From positions 62,001-126,000 of the forward strand of contig SCNI01000001.1 of assembly GCA_005502775.1 (NCBI GenBank): a DNA stretch of 64,000 bases. Direction: 5' to 3'. Below the pieces are notes generated by a model, which was not told the DNA's origin, ran no database searches, and saw nothing but the letters and a program-made list of their open reading frames with translations. Positions 18,550 to 28,095 of this stretch are shown here, piece by piece. The DNA is from Microbacteriaceae bacterium 3FA27C10 (GTDB lineage Bacteria; Actinomycetota; Actinomycetes; Actinomycetales; Microbacteriaceae). The position numbers and the translations under genes are program-made. Each line of letters opens with the position of its first letter. Positions within the stretch are counted from its first letter, which is position 1.

Positions 18550-19446
18550 ATGATCGTCATCACCGGAGCAACCGGAGCACTCAACGGCGCCACCGTCGAC
18601 CGTCTGCTCGAGCGGATGCCGGCGAGCGGCATCGCCGTCGTCGCTCGCGATGTCGAGAAGGCCCGGCGCTTCGCCGAGCTCGGCATCACCGTGCGGCACG
18701 GAGACTATGCCGACCCGGCTTCGCTCCCCCGCGCCTTCGACGGCGCCGAGCAGCTGCTGCTCGTCTCCGCGAGCGACCCGAAGGCCGACGCGGTGGCCCT
18801 CCATCGCGACGCCGTCGACGCCGCCGTCGCCGCGGGAGTGGGCCGCATCCTGTATACGAGCCACCAGGGCGCCTCGCCCGACACCCCGTTCGGCCCGGCC
18901 CGCGACCACGCCGCCACCGAGCGGATGCTCGCCGAGTCAGGCGTGCCGTGGACATCGCTGCGCAACGGCTTCTACGCCCACAGCCTCGCCTGGCTGGCCG
19001 GCCCGTGGCGCGAGACGGGCACCATCGCAGTGCCGATGGACGGCCGGGTGTCGTGGACGGCGCGAGCCGACGCAGCGGAGGCGGCCGCCGTCATCCTGGC
19101 CGCGAACCGCGCTGCGACCGGCGGCGCGAGTGCTGCAGGCCCCTACGACGGGCCCGTCACGCTGACTGCTCCGGACGCGCCGACGTTCGCCGACACCGCC
19201 GCGATCGCCTCCGAGCTGGCCGGCCGCCCGGTCGCGCTCGAGGTGCTCGGCTCCGAGGAGTGGGTCGCCGCGCAGCTCGCCACAGGCCAGCCCGAATTCA
19301 TGGCGCGCTTCACCCTCGGCATCTACGAGGCGGCTGCCGGCGGCTACTTCGCCGGCACCGATCCCCTGCTCGGCGCCCTCCTCGGCCGCGCCCCCCTCAG
19401 CGCCCGCGACGCGCTCGCAGCTCCGACTCCGGCTCCGGCGCGCTAG
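18550..19446 (+). CDS. NmrA/QOR2-like NAD(P)H-dependent reductase
   Basis: 298-aa atypical SDR related to quinone oxidoreductase QorB and NmrA. The Rossmann loop GATGALNGATV is at residues 6-16. Later segments LLLVSASDP and TSHQGAS follow the QorB plan, and no classic Tyr-x3-Lys pair is obvious. GAGAGGA precedes the ATG. Pairing with a divergent TetR regulator suggests induction by a reactive small molecule such as a quinone (inference). Confidence 0.82.
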   Translation: MIVITGATGALNGATVDRLLERMPASGIAVVARDVEKARRFAELGITVRHGDYADPASLPRAFDGAEQLLLVSASDPKADAVALHRDAVDAAVAAGVGRILYTSHQGASPDTPFGPARDHAATERMLAESGVPWTSLRNGFYAHSLAWLAGPWRETGTIAVPMDGRVSWTARADAAEAAAVILAANRAATGGASAAGPYDGPVTLTAPDAPTFADTAAIASELAGRPVALEVLGSEEWVAAQLATGQPEFMARFTLGIYEAAAGGYFAGTDPLLGALLGRAPLSARDALAAPTPAPAR

Positions 19447-19461
19447 CCCGGGTGAGCCCAG

Positions 19462-19534
19462 AACGACGGAGTGTCGGCCGGAATCACGCAGACGACGGAG
19501 GCACAGTCCGTCGGCGCGGCAACACTCCGTCGTC
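19462..19534. repeat. Nested inverted repeat, copy 2
   Basis: Outer arms ACGACGGAGTGT (19463-19474) and ACACTCCGTCGT (19522-19533) are perfect complements. An inner hairpin CGACGGA/TCCGTCG lies at about 19492-19512. Length and arm sequence match copy 1 at 8200-8272. Here it fills the gap between convergent genes and ends close to the dnaE stop. Confidence 0.7.
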
Positions 19535-19552
19535 TGCGGGCAGGTCAGACGA

Positions 19553-22500
19553 TCAAACCAGGCAGTTAGGGCCGAGCAGCGACTTGAGCTCGCCGTAGAG
19601 GTCGGCCGAGACACGCACGTTGTAGGGCACCTCGAACACCCGCACGTTGTCGCTCTTGACGAGCTTGAGGCGCACCTCGGTGTCGCCGGCATGCCGGATG
19701 AGCACGTCATTCAGCGCCTGCACGGTGTCGGTGGTGGCCTTGTACTCGGCGAGCGAGATCTGCAGCGGCCCGGAGGAGCCGACCTGCCCGAGATCGGGCT
19801 GGAACAGGCTGAAGGCGTGCAGGTTCATGCCGTCGTCGCGCAACGACACGCGGCCGCGTACCACCACGATCGCGTCGTTCGTGAGCGCCGGACCGAATTC
19901 CTGGTAGGTCTTGCCCATGAACATCGCCGTGATCTCGCCCGCGAAGTCCTCGACCGTGATCATGCCGTACTGATTGCCCGAGTTCTTCGCGGTGCGGTGC
20001 TGCACGCTCGTGATGAGCCCGGCGATCGTCACCTGATCGCCGTCCTGCGTGTGCTCGCTCTCGAGCAGGTCGAGGATGGACGTCGACGCCACCTTCGCGA
20101 GCGGGATCTCGAGACCGGCGAGCGGATGGTCGGAGACGTAGAGCCCGAGCATGTCGCGCTCGAAGGCGAGCTTGTCGCGCTTGGCCCACTCGGGGCGCAC
20201 CGGGATGTGGTGCACCTCCTCGGGGGCGTCCCAGAGCGAGTCGAAGTCGAAGCCCACCTGGCCGTTGGCCTCGTTGCGCTTCTGCGAGACCGCGTTGTCG
20301 ATCATGCTCTCGTGCACCTCGATCAGCGCACGACGGGTGGCGCCGAGCGAGTCGAAGGCGCCGGCCTTGATGAGCGACTCGATGGTGCGCTTGTTCGTGG
20401 CTCCGAGCGGGACCTTCTTCAGGAAGTCGCCGAAGGAGGTGAAGGCGCCCTTCTCCTCGCGCGCGCCGCGGATCAGCTCCACCACGTTCATCCCGACGTT
20501 GCGCACCGCGCCCATGCCGAAACGGATGTCGGTGCCGACGGCCGTGAAGAAGCCGATCGACTCGTTGACGTCGGGCGGCAGCACCTTGATGCCCATGCGG
20601 CGGCACTCCGAGAGGTAGAGCGCCATCTTGTCCTTCGAGTCGCCGACGCTCGTGAGCAGCGCGGCCATGTACTCGGCCGGATAGTGCGCCTTGAGGTACG
20701 CCGTCCAGTACGAGATGACCCCGTAGGCCGCCGAGTGCGCCTTGTTGAAGGCGTAGTCGGAGAACGGGAGCAGGATGTCCCAGAGCGTCTTGACCGCCGC
20801 GTCCGAGTATCCGTTGTCGTTCATGCCCTTCGAGAAGCCCTCGTACTGCTTGTCGAGCTCGGACTTCTTCTTCTTGCCCATCGCGCGGCGCAGCAGGTCG
20901 GCCTGGGCGAGCGTGAAGCCGGCGAGCTTCTGCGCGATCGACATCACCTGCTCCTGGTACACGATGAGGCCGTAGGTGCCGCCGAGCACCTCCCGCAGGG
21001 GTTCTTCGAGCTCGGGGTGGATCGGCGTGATCGGCTGGATGCCGTTCTTGCGCAGCGCGTAGTTGGTGTGCGAGTCGGCGCCCATCGGGCCCGGCCGGTA
21101 GAGCGCGAGCACGGCCGAGATGTCTTCGAAGTTGTCGGGCTTCATCAGCCGCAGCAGGCCGCGCATGGGCCCGCCGTCGAGCTGGAACACGCCGAGCGTG
21201 TCGCCGCGGGCGAGCAGCTCGTAGGAAGGCACGTCGTCGAGCGCGAGGTCTTCGAGCACGAGGTCTTCGCCCCGGTTGGCCCGGATGTTGTCGAGCGCGT
21301 CATCGATGATGGTGAGGTTGCGGAGCCCCAGGAAGTCCATCTTGATCAGCCCGAGCGACTCCGCCGCCGGGTAGTCGAACTGGGTGACGATCTGGCCGTC
21401 CTGCTCCCGCTTCATGATCGGGATGATGTCGATCAGCGGGTCGCTGGACATGATGACGCCGGCCGCGTGCACGCCCCACTGACGCTTGAGGTTCTCGATG
21501 CCGAGCGCGGTGTCGAACACCGTGCGGGCCTCAGGGTCGGTCTCGATGACCGTGCGGATGTCGACGGCCTCCTTGTACCGCGGATGCGCCTTGTCGAAGA
21601 TGCCGGAGAGCGGGATGTCCTTTCCCATGATGGGCGGCGGCATCGCCTTCGTCAGCTTGTCGCCCATGCTGAACGGGAAGCCGAGCACACGGCCGGAGTC
21701 CTTCAGTGCCTGCTTGGCCTTGATGGTGCCGTAGGTGACGATCTGCGCCACGCGGGCGTCGCCGTACTTCTCGGTGACGTACTTGATGACCTCGCCACGG
21801 CGCCGGTCGTCGAAGTCGACGTCGAAGTCGGGCATGGAGACGCGGTCGGGGTTGAGGAAGCGCTCGAAGATGAGGCCGTGCACGAGCGGGTCGAGGTCGG
21901 TGATGCGCATGGCGTACGCCGCCATCGAACCGGCTCCGGATCCACGCCCCGGCCCCACCCGGATGCCGTTGCGCTTGGACCAGTTGATGAAGTCGGCGAC
22001 CACGAGGAAGTAGCCGGGGAAGCCCATGCTCTTGATGACGCCCACCTCGTAGTCGGCGCGCTCGCGCACCTCCTGGGTGACCCCGTTCGGGTAGCGCTCC
22101 TTCAGCCCCGCCTCGACCTCCTTCTCGAACCAGGTGGCCTCGGTCTCGCCCTCCGGAACCGGATAGCGCGGCATGTAGTTGGCCGAGGTGTCGAAGGCCG
22201 TCTCGCAGCGCTCGGCGATCAGCAGCGTGTTGTCGCAGGCATCCGGGTAGTCGCGGAACAGCGCCCGCATCTCGGCGGCCGATTTGAGGTAGAACTCGTC
22301 GGCGTCGAACTTGAAGCGGTTGGGGTCGCTGAGCGTGGAGCCCGACTGCACGCAGAGCAGAGCGGCGTGGGATGTCGCGTCGTGCGCGTGGGTGTAGTGC
22401 AGGTCGTTGGTGGCGACGAGCTTGAGGTCGAGCTGCTTCGCGAGCCGGATGAGATCGGGCATGATACGGCGCTCGATCTCGAGCCCGTGGTCCATGATCT

Positions 22501-23065
22501 CGGCGAAGAAGTTCTCTTTGCCGAAGATGTCGCGGAAGTCGGAGGCGGCCTGCACGGCGGCGTCGTACTGGCCGAGCCGGAGCCGCGTCTGGATCTCGCC
22601 GGAGGGGCATCCGGTGGTGGCGATGAGGCCCTTGCTGTAGGTCGAGAGAAGTTCGCGGTCCATGCGGGGCTTGAAGTAGTAGCCCTCGATCGACGCCTTC
22701 GACGACAGCCGGAACAGGTTGTGCATGCCCTCGGTCGACTCGGAGAGCAGTGTCATGTGCGTGTAGGCGCCCGCGCCCGACACGTCGTCTCCCCCGCCGT
22801 TGCCCCAGCGCACGCGGGTCTTGTCTCCGCGGTGGGTGCCCGGGGTCAGGTAGGCCTCGGTGCCGATGATCGGCTTGATGCCCGCTTCGGTGGCCGTCTT
22901 CCAGAAGTCGAAGGCGCCGAAGACGTTGCCGTGGTCGGTGATGGCGACCGCCGGCATCCCCTGCTCTTTCGCGGCCTCGATGAGGGGTTTGACTCTCGCG
23001 GCGCCGTCCAGCATCGAGTATTCGCTGTGGACGTGCAGATGCACGAAGGAGTCGTTCGAGGGCAC
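19553..23065 (-). CDS. dnaE: DNA polymerase III alpha subunit (DnaE1)
   Basis: Replicative polymerase, 1170 aa. The N-terminal PHP domain keeps its metal residues (HVHSEYS, then AITDHGN), as in DnaE1 of mycobacteria where PHP does the proofreading. The catalytic aspartates are in PDFDVDFDD near residue 410. The C-terminal OB domain is recognisable (TIAGLITSVQHRTAKN). The GTG start has GGAG 5 nt upstream. The genome's single essential replicase is expected here; all long frames on the opposite strand are shadows. Confidence 0.98.
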   Translation of the reverse strand: MPSNDSFVHLHVHSEYSMLDGAARVKPLIEAAKEQGMPAVAITDHGNVFGAFDFWKTATEAGIKPIIGTEAYLTPGTHRGDKTRVRWGNGGGDDVSGAGAYTHMTLLSESTEGMHNLFRLSSKASIEGYYFKPRMDRELLSTYSKGLIATTGCPSGEIQTRLRLGQYDAAVQAASDFRDIFGKENFFAEIMDHGLEIERRIMPDLIRLAKQLDLKLVATNDLHYTHAHDATSHAALLCVQSGSTLSDPNRFKFDADEFYLKSAAEMRALFRDYPDACDNTLLIAERCETAFDTSANYMPRYPVPEGETEATWFEKEVEAGLKERYPNGVTQEVRERADYEVGVIKSMGFPGYFLVVADFINWSKRNGIRVGPGRGSGAGSMAAYAMRITDLDPLVHGLIFERFLNPDRVSMPDFDVDFDDRRRGEVIKYVTEKYGDARVAQIVTYGTIKAKQALKDSGRVLGFPFSMGDKLTKAMPPPIMGKDIPLSGIFDKAHPRYKEAVDIRTVIETDPEARTVFDTALGIENLKRQWGVHAAGVIMSSDPLIDIIPIMKREQDGQIVTQFDYPAAESLGLIKMDFLGLRNLTIIDDALDNIRANRGEDLVLEDLALDDVPSYELLARGDTLGVFQLDGGPMRGLLRLMKPDNFEDISAVLALYRPGPMGADSHTNYALRKNGIQPITPIHPELEEPLREVLGGTYGLIVYQEQVMSIAQKLAGFTLAQADLLRRAMGKKKKSELDKQYEGFSKGMNDNGYSDAAVKTLWDILLPFSDYAFNKAHSAAYGVISYWTAYLKAHYPAEYMAALLTSVGDSKDKMALYLSECRRMGIKVLPPDVNESIGFFTAVGTDIRFGMGAVRNVGMNVVELIRGAREEKGAFTSFGDFLKKVPLGATNKRTIESLIKAGAFDSLGATRRALIEVHESMIDNAVSQKRNEANGQVGFDFDSLWDAPEEVHHIPVRPEWAKRDKLAFERDMLGLYVSDHPLAGLEIPLAKVASTSILDLLESEHTQDGDQVTIAGLITSVQHRTAKNSGNQYGMITVEDFAGEITAMFMGKTYQEFGPALTNDAIVVVRGRVSLRDDGMNLHAFSLFQPDLGQVGSSGPLQISLAEYKATTDTVQALNDVLIRHAGDTEVRLKLVKSDNVRVFEVPYNVRVSADLYGELKSLLGPNCLV

Positions 23066-23096
23066 TGATTCTCCGGCTGTCTCGGCTTGGGTACCA

Positions 23097-23102
23097 AGTC
23101 TA
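23097..23102 (-). promoter_or_regulatory. dnaE -10 box
   Basis: TAGACT on the minus strand lies 31 nt before the GTG, leaving a leader of about 25 nt that includes the GGAG ribosome site. Confidence 0.45.
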
Positions 23103-23149
23103 AACGCCGCTCACCGGGTGGCGTCGGCGTGTCGCCGAGGTTCTCGGTT

Positions 23150-24094
23150 TCAGTGCTCCGGGTAGGCCGAACCGGTGAGTTCGGCGGAGACGTCCCACAC
23201 CCGGCGGGCCTCCTCCTCGCTGCGCAGCCGGGAGTAGAGCGGCTGCTCCGCGGGCGCCCCGCCGAGGTGGCCGGCGCCTTTCGGGCCGTAGAGGCGGCCG
23301 GGTCGCGCATCCGGGCCCGTGGCGGCGAGGAGCGCGGGAAGCGCCGCCGTCTCCGGTGTGCCGACCAGGATGCCGCGGGCCGACAGCCAGCGGATGACGC
23401 GCACCCCGGTCGTGTCGGCCTCCCGCCCCAGCTCGGGCCGGGCCGCGAGCAGGCTCGTCGGCGCGATGCCCGGGTGCGCGAGGGTGCTGGTGATTCCCCA
23501 GCCGTGGTCCCGGCTGCGCCGGTCGAGCTCGAGGCCGAACAGGCCGAAGGCGATCTTCGACTGGCTGTAGGCGCGGCCGCCGTCGTAGCTGTGCTCCCAG
23601 TTGAGGTCGCTCCAGTTGATGGAGCCCTGGTTGGCCGCGATGCTGATCTGCGAGACGACGCGGGCCTGCCCCTCCCGGAGCAACGGCAGGAGCGCGGCCA
23701 CGAGAGCGACGTGGCCGAGGTGGTTGGTGCCGAACTGCGACTCGAAGCCGTCGGCCGTGGTCTGGCGTTCGGGCGGGGTCATCACGCCGGCGTTGCCGAC
23801 GAGCAGATGGACGGGCGCGCCGTCGTCGCGCAGCGTCGCCCCCAGCGCCGCCACCGAGGCGAGCGAGCCGAGGTCGAGCTCACGCAGGGTCACTCGCGCC
23901 GACGGCACCAGAGCCCGGATGCCGGCCGCGGCCGCCTCGCCCTTTCGCGGGTTGCGCACCGGAAGCACCACCTCGGCGCCGGCAGCGGCGAGCCGGGTGG
24001 CGATGCGGAGCCCGATGCCGTCGCTGCCGCCCGTGACCAGGGCGCGCTTTCCGGCGAGGGAGGGGACGGAGATGTCGAGGGGGTTTCGTGGCAT
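23150..24094 (-). CDS. Short-chain dehydrogenase/reductase (SDR)
   Basis: 314-aa NAD(P)-dependent oxidoreductase of the retinol-dehydrogenase-like group. The cofactor loop TGGSDGIG is near residue 19, NAGVM near 95, and the catalytic pair is in YSQSK. The substrate is unknown. I start at the ATG at 24094, which opens the domain; the longer frame has no support. It is divergent from an MmyB-type XRE regulator, a pairing that recurs in this window. Confidence 0.87.
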   Translation of the reverse strand: MPRNPLDISVPSLAGKRALVTGGSDGIGLRIATRLAAAGAEVVLPVRNPRKGEAAAAGIRALVPSARVTLRELDLGSLASVAALGATLRDDGAPVHLLVGNAGVMTPPERQTTADGFESQFGTNHLGHVALVAALLPLLREGQARVVSQISIAANQGSINWSDLNWEHSYDGGRAYSQSKIAFGLFGLELDRRSRDHGWGITSTLAHPGIAPTSLLAARPELGREADTTGVRVIRWLSARGILVGTPETAALPALLAATGPDARPGRLYGPKGAGHLGGAPAEQPLYSRLRSEEEARRVWDVSAELTGSAYPEH

Positions 24095-24130
24095 GCGTCG
24101 AGCCTCGCGGATCCGGCGCACCGCATCCAG

Positions 24131-24143
24131 GACTCGCCGAGTC
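24131..24143. promoter_or_regulatory. Candidate operator of the SDR/XRE pair
   Basis: GACTCG-C-CGAGTC is a perfect 6+6 inverted repeat in the 86-nt divergent gap. A -10-like GATAGT (24169-24174) for the XRE gene lies downstream of it. Confidence 0.35.
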
Positions 24144-24180
24144 ACTGTTACGGAGCTCCCCCATGGTCGATAGTGAAGGC

Positions 24181-25020
24181 ATGCAGATCGACCGGGCGGG
24201 CCTCTCGGAGTTCCTGCTGCGCCGGCGCACGGCGTTGCAGCCCGAAGACGTGGGGCTCCCCCGCGGCGCGCGGCGCCGAACGACCGGGTTGCGCCGGGAG
24301 GAGGTCGCGGCGCTCAGTCACATGTCGGCCGACTATTACGCCCGGCTCGAGCGCGGCACCGGTCCACATCCCTCCGCACAGATGATCGCCTCGATCGCCC
24401 AGGGACTGCACCTCTCGCTCGACGAACGCGACCATCTTCTGCGGCTCGCGGGTCACCAGCCGCCCGCGCGGGGCGCATCCGGGGACCACATCGGGCCCGG
24501 GCTGCTGCGCATCCTCGACCGGCTGAACGACACCCCCGCCGAGATCGTCAGCGAGCTCGGCGAGACGCTGCGCCAGACGCCGCTCGGCGTGGCCCTGACC
24601 GGGGAGACCACCGGGTTCACCGGCCCGATGCGGAGCATCGGCTACCGCTGGTTCGCCGACCCCGCGAGCCGCCGGCTCTACGCGGCCGAGGATCACGAGT
24701 TCCTCTCCCGGCTGTGGGTGTCGGGGCTGCGCGAGGTCGCCACGCGCCGCGGTCCCGCTTCGAGGGCCGGGGCCTACGCGGAGCTGCTGCTCGGCTCGAG
24801 CGAGGAGTTCCGCGCCCTGTGGGAGCGGCACGAGGTCGGCATCCGCCCCGGGGCGACGAAGCACTTCGTGCACCCCGAGCTCGGCGCGCTCGAGCTGAGC
24901 TGCCAGACGCTCGTCGACCCGGCGGAGTCGCACGCGCTGCTCGTCTACACGGCCTCGCCCGGATCGGAGAGCCACGAGAAGCTGCAACTGCTCTCGGTGA
25001 TCGGCGCGCAGGCGTTCTAG
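24181..25020 (+). CDS. XRE family regulator with MmyB-like ligand domain
   Basis: 279-aa regulator: helix-turn-helix at about residues 10-70 ([24 protein letters not shown]), then an MmyB-like PAS-type domain (about 105-270) thought to bind a fatty acid or similar ligand. The ATG at 24181 gives the start typical of the family and lies 6 nt after GATAGT. The ATG at 24163 with GGAG upstream is a fair alternative. Such regulators usually control the divergent SDR gene. Confidence 0.85.
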   Translation: MQIDRAGLSEFLLRRRTALQPEDVGLPRGARRRTTGLRREEVAALSHMSADYYARLERGTGPHPSAQMIASIAQGLHLSLDERDHLLRLAGHQPPARGASGDHIGPGLLRILDRLNDTPAEIVSELGETLRQTPLGVALTGETTGFTGPMRSIGYRWFADPASRRLYAAEDHEFLSRLWVSGLREVATRRGPASRAGAYAELLLGSSEEFRALWERHEVGIRPGATKHFVHPELGALELSCQTLVDPAESHALLVYTASPGSESHEKLQLLSVIGAQAF

Positions 25021-25036
25021 GCGGGACGCGCGCGTC

Positions 25037-26035
25037 TCAGCGGCGGCGGGCGATCGCGCGGCCGAGGGCGTCGCCCGAGGCCCACGCGGTGGCGACGGAG
25101 GAGCGCCCACCCCACGCGTCGCCGCAGATACCGACGCCGTCCTGGAGGGCGAAGGGCTCCGGATGCGTCGTGGTGGCGCGGGCGAAGGTCCACCGGTGGG
25201 CGTGGCTCCAGTCGGTGCGGATGCCCGGGTCGATGCCGAGGAGGGCTCTGACCTCGGCCTCCACGGCGTCGACGGCGTCGACGGGCCGCTCGAGATGGGC
25301 CCGGGCGAACTCGGCCGTGCTATGGGCCACGACGACCGGGGCTCCGTCGCCACGACGGTCGCCGTCGTCGGCCAGGAAGGTCAGGATCGGCGAGTCGTTC
25401 ACGAAGGCGCCGTGCAGCTCGGCCGGCCAGCCGCGCTCCGCGAAGCCGAGGGCCACCGCGATCACGGGCTCCCAGGAGTGGGTGTCGAGATGGGCGGCCA
25501 GCGCAGAGGAGGGCGGGAGCAGCCGGGCGGCTTGCGGTTCGGGCATCGCCAGCACGACGGTGTCGTAGCGGATGCCGTCCGCCGCACCGTCGCTGCCGAG
25601 GGCCTCGAGCTCCCGCTCGAGCTCGACCTCGACCGCCGGGCCCGGCTCGGCGGCGAGGTCGACGGCCAGCGAGCGGAGGCCGTGAGCGGCGGCGTAGCGC
25701 ACAGGGCCCGTCGACTGCCCTGCGATCTCGCCGGCGGCGAGCACGGCGACGGTGTCGGTCCACGGATGCGCGAGGCCCTTGCGCTCCCACTCGGCCACCA
25801 CCGCGGCGAATCCGGAGCCCTCCGGCGCGGTGAAGTACGAGGCGCCGAGGTCGACGACGCGTCCGTGCAGCGTGCGCCCCGACATCCGGCCGCCCGGGCG
25901 GCGACCGCGATCGACGACGCGCACCGCGACCCCCTCCTGGCGGAGGGCTCGCGCGCACGCGAGGCCGGCGATGCCGGCGCCCACGACGAGCACCTCGGCT
26001 CGAGGGGCGGACAAGGAGGAGTCGGAAGCGGTCAC
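25037..26035 (-). CDS. Renalase-like FAD/NAD(P)-dependent oxidoreductase
   Basis: 332-aa flavoprotein. The dinucleotide loop VVGAGIAGLACARAL is near residues 17-31, followed by VVDRGRRPGGRM, and the C-terminal FAD segment is GVGICGDAWGG. This layout fits bacterial renalase-like amine or dihydropyridine oxidases; the true substrate is unknown. The GTG start lies 6 nt after CAGGAT, so it is probably leaderless. It ends 16 nt from the convergent XRE gene. Confidence 0.8.
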   Translation of the reverse strand: MTASDSSLSAPRAEVLVVGAGIAGLACARALRQEGVAVRVVDRGRRPGGRMSGRTLHGRVVDLGASYFTAPEGSGFAAVVAEWERKGLAHPWTDTVAVLAAGEIAGQSTGPVRYAAAHGLRSLAVDLAAEPGPAVEVELERELEALGSDGAADGIRYDTVVLAMPEPQAARLLPPSSALAAHLDTHSWEPVIAVALGFAERGWPAELHGAFVNDSPILTFLADDGDRRGDGAPVVVAHSTAEFARAHLERPVDAVDAVEAEVRALLGIDPGIRTDWSHAHRWTFARATTTHPEPFALQDGVGICGDAWGGRSSVATAWASGDALGRAIARRR

Positions 26036-26131
26036 GGTCTCATCCTGGCCCCCTCAGGCGACGATTGCGGCAGCGGCCGCACGCCTGCTAGCGTCACTGA
26101 CATCGTGATCGACCGTCAGGAGGTGACACCC

Positions 26132-26185
26132 ATGAACGCAGTATCCGCTTCGGGTGCTCCCGGCGTTCCACGCTCTCGCGACTGA
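26132..26185 (+). CDS. Putative 17-codon leader peptide
   Basis: A tiny ORF (MNAVSASGAPGVPRSRD) with a near-perfect Shine-Dalgarno AGGAGGTGA 6 nt before the ATG, far stronger than most sites in this window. An in-frame GTG at 26105 would make it 26 codons. It ends 49 nt before the patatin-like gene. A 9-bp stem (26156-26164 with 26196-26204) overlaps its end. It could be a regulatory leader; the peptide resembles no family I know. Confidence 0.4.
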   Translation: MNAVSASGAPGVPRSRD

Positions 26186-26234
26186 GCTCGTCGCTGCCGG
26201 GAGCCCCGCCACGCACGTTGCGAAAGGCACTCCC

Positions 26235-27245
26235 ATGAACACGACATCTCTCCCCGCTCCTGACCCCTCTGTCGACGACCACGGCGGTGGCCGAACCCGC
26301 GCCCTCGTGCTCGGGGGCGGCGGCGCCGCCGGCAACGCCTGGCTGATCGGCGTGCTCGCCGGGCTCTCCGAAAGCGGTGTGGACGCATCCACCGCCGAGC
26401 TCGTCATCGGCACCTCGGCCGGTGCCACGGCCTCCGCACAACTCGCGGGTGCCACCGCGATCGAACTGCTCGCCGCCATCCTCGACGCCGAAGCCCCGCC
26501 GGCCCCGGGCACGGCCCCGTCCGGCAGGGTCGGGTCCGGCACGGTCGTTCCCGGCACGGTCGGCGCCGGCACGGTCGGGGCCGTGGGTTCCGGCGCCGGC
26601 CGGCATCCCATCGGACCGCTCGCCGGACACCTCGAGACCACCGACCGCATCATCGCCGCCTCGGCCGACCTCGCCGACATGCGACGGCGGATGGGGGCGG
26701 CTGCGCTCGAGGTCGACGCCGCCTCCGACGGCTCCTGGTCGCAGCACTGGCGGGCCACCGCTCTGAGTCGGTTCCCCGTGCGGGACTGGCCGGCGCACCG
26801 GATGCTGCTCACCGCCGTCGACGCCCGCACCGGCGACCCCGTGGAGTTCGGGAGCGACAGCGGAGTCGAGCTGGTCGACGCCGTCGCCGCGAGCACCTCG
26901 GGCGGCCCCTCCGCCTATCGCATCGGCGATGAGCGCTACATCGACGGCGGCTACCGCCGGTCGAGTGAGAACGCCGACCTGGCCCTGGGGTCCGAGCGGG
27001 TTCTCGTGCTCTCGCCCTTGGGCGGCAGAACGAGACTCCCGCTCGGCTGGGGCGCCGAGCTCGCCGTGCAGGTGGCGGAGTTGAGGGCGGCCGGGAGCAC
27101 GGTCGAGGTGATCCTGCCCGACGCCGACTCGCTCGCCGCGTTCGGCGACAGCATGACGAACCTGGCCGCGCGCGTGCCCGCCGCTCGCGCCGGCCACGCC
27201 CAGGGTCGGGTCGCAGCCACGGGCCTCCGCGACTTCTGGGGGTGA
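26235..27245 (+). CDS. Patatin-like phospholipase family protein
   Basis: 336-aa predicted lipid acyl hydrolase. The oxyanion loop GGGGAAGNAW (about 23-32), the nucleophile elbow GTSAG and the dyad Asp in DGGYRRSS are present, so the active site looks complete. A Gly-Thr-Val-rich insert from a 15-nt DNA repeat (26521-26577) sits between nucleophile and Asp. GAAAGG precedes the ATG by 7 nt. No signal peptide is visible, so it probably acts in the cytosol or at the inner membrane face. Confidence 0.85.
   Translation: MNTTSLPAPDPSVDDHGGGRTRALVLGGGGAAGNAWLIGVLAGLSESGVDASTAELVIGTSAGATASAQLAGATAIELLAAILDAEAPPAPGTAPSGRVGSGTVVPGTVGAGTVGAVGSGAGRHPIGPLAGHLETTDRIIAASADLADMRRRMGAAALEVDAASDGSWSQHWRATALSRFPVRDWPAHRMLLTAVDARTGDPVEFGSDSGVELVDAVAASTSGGPSAYRIGDERYIDGGYRRSSENADLALGSERVLVLSPLGGRTRLPLGWGAELAVQVAELRAAGSTVEVILPDADSLAAFGDSMTNLAARVPAARAGHAQGRVAATGLRDFWG
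26521..26577 (+). repeat. 15-nt in-frame tandem repeat in the patatin-like gene
   Basis: CCGGCACGGTCG recurs at 26536, 26551 and 26566 with a diverged first unit at 26521, a 15-nt period. It encodes five-residue units ending in GTV. The length can change without breaking the frame. Confidence 0.75.
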
Positions 27246-27346
27246 CGCGAGCATCCGTCCGCTCACGGAGAGCCTCCGCCGAACGTATGCCTCCCGGGCG
27301 ATATGCGATACCGAAGACTGGCCTCCATCGATGATCGGGGGATCAC

Positions 27347-28069
27347 ATGATGGGGCAGCCACGAGGGACTCGACGCATGACCGCCCTCGTGGTGGTGCTC
27401 GCACTCCTCCTCAGCGGCTGCTCGATGTTCCTCCCACGCAGCGGAGACGACCGGGCACGGGATGCGGCACGCGCCACAGCGACGCAGATCGCGGCCGACA
27501 TCGACGACAGCCGCCCCCGGCACGTTCTCGCCTCAGACCTCGCCTACCTCCACTCGGACGCGAGCCGTCTGCCCCCGGCGACCGACGATGCCACCGCGTC
27601 CGGAGAGGGCGATCGTCTGAGGATCACGGCACTCAGCTGGGACGGCATGACCCGCGACGACGACGGGGCGCGCTTCGTTCTGGAGATCGCCGTACACAAG
27701 GCCTCCTTCAGCTCGGGATCATTCGGTGGTGAGAGCTCCGACGCGGGCGACTGGACCGGGTGCTTCGCGTTCCGCGTGCGGCCGTTCTTCGCCTGGACGC
27801 GGACCACGGCCGACGAGACCCGCTGCCCGGAAGAAGACGGCTCGGTACGCAGCGACCCGGTGACGGGAGCGCGGCTGATCCGGGACTCGGGTTCGGAGGG
27901 CGCCGTGCTGGCCGCCGCCGTGGGAATCGCGGGGACGACCGACTGTGCGGTCGGCACACGGATGGCCGACGGCACCGTGCAGGTGTGGCATCCGCAATCC
28001 ATCACCCTCTCCGCGGGCGAAGCCGGGTGCACGATATCGAATGCCCTGCATCCCGTGACCACGCATTGA
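27347..28069 (+). CDS. Hypothetical lipoprotein
   Basis: 240-aa exported protein with a lipobox LLLSGC (lipidated C25). The body has about four cysteines after the lipidated one, likely paired outside the cell, and no family I recognise. GGGGGATC precedes the ATG. No partner gene is evident: patatin-like gene upstream, VOC gene downstream, both with their own start signals. Confidence 0.7.
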   Translation: MMGQPRGTRRMTALVVVLALLLSGCSMFLPRSGDDRARDAARATATQIAADIDDSRPRHVLASDLAYLHSDASRLPPATDDATASGEGDRLRITALSWDGMTRDDDGARFVLEIAVHKASFSSGSFGGESSDAGDWTGCFAFRVRPFFAWTRTTADETRCPEEDGSVRSDPVTGARLIRDSGSEGAVLAAAVGIAGTTDCAVGTRMADGTVQVWHPQSITLSAGEAGCTISNALHPVTTH

Positions 28070-28095
28070 CCTCACGCGCGGACAGCAGGCGGCCC

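Noticed and set aside
19691-23068. 1125-codon open frame opposite dnaE
   Set aside because: Arg/His/Glu/Val-rich product typical of the antisense of a high-GC gene; dnaE on the other strand is certain.
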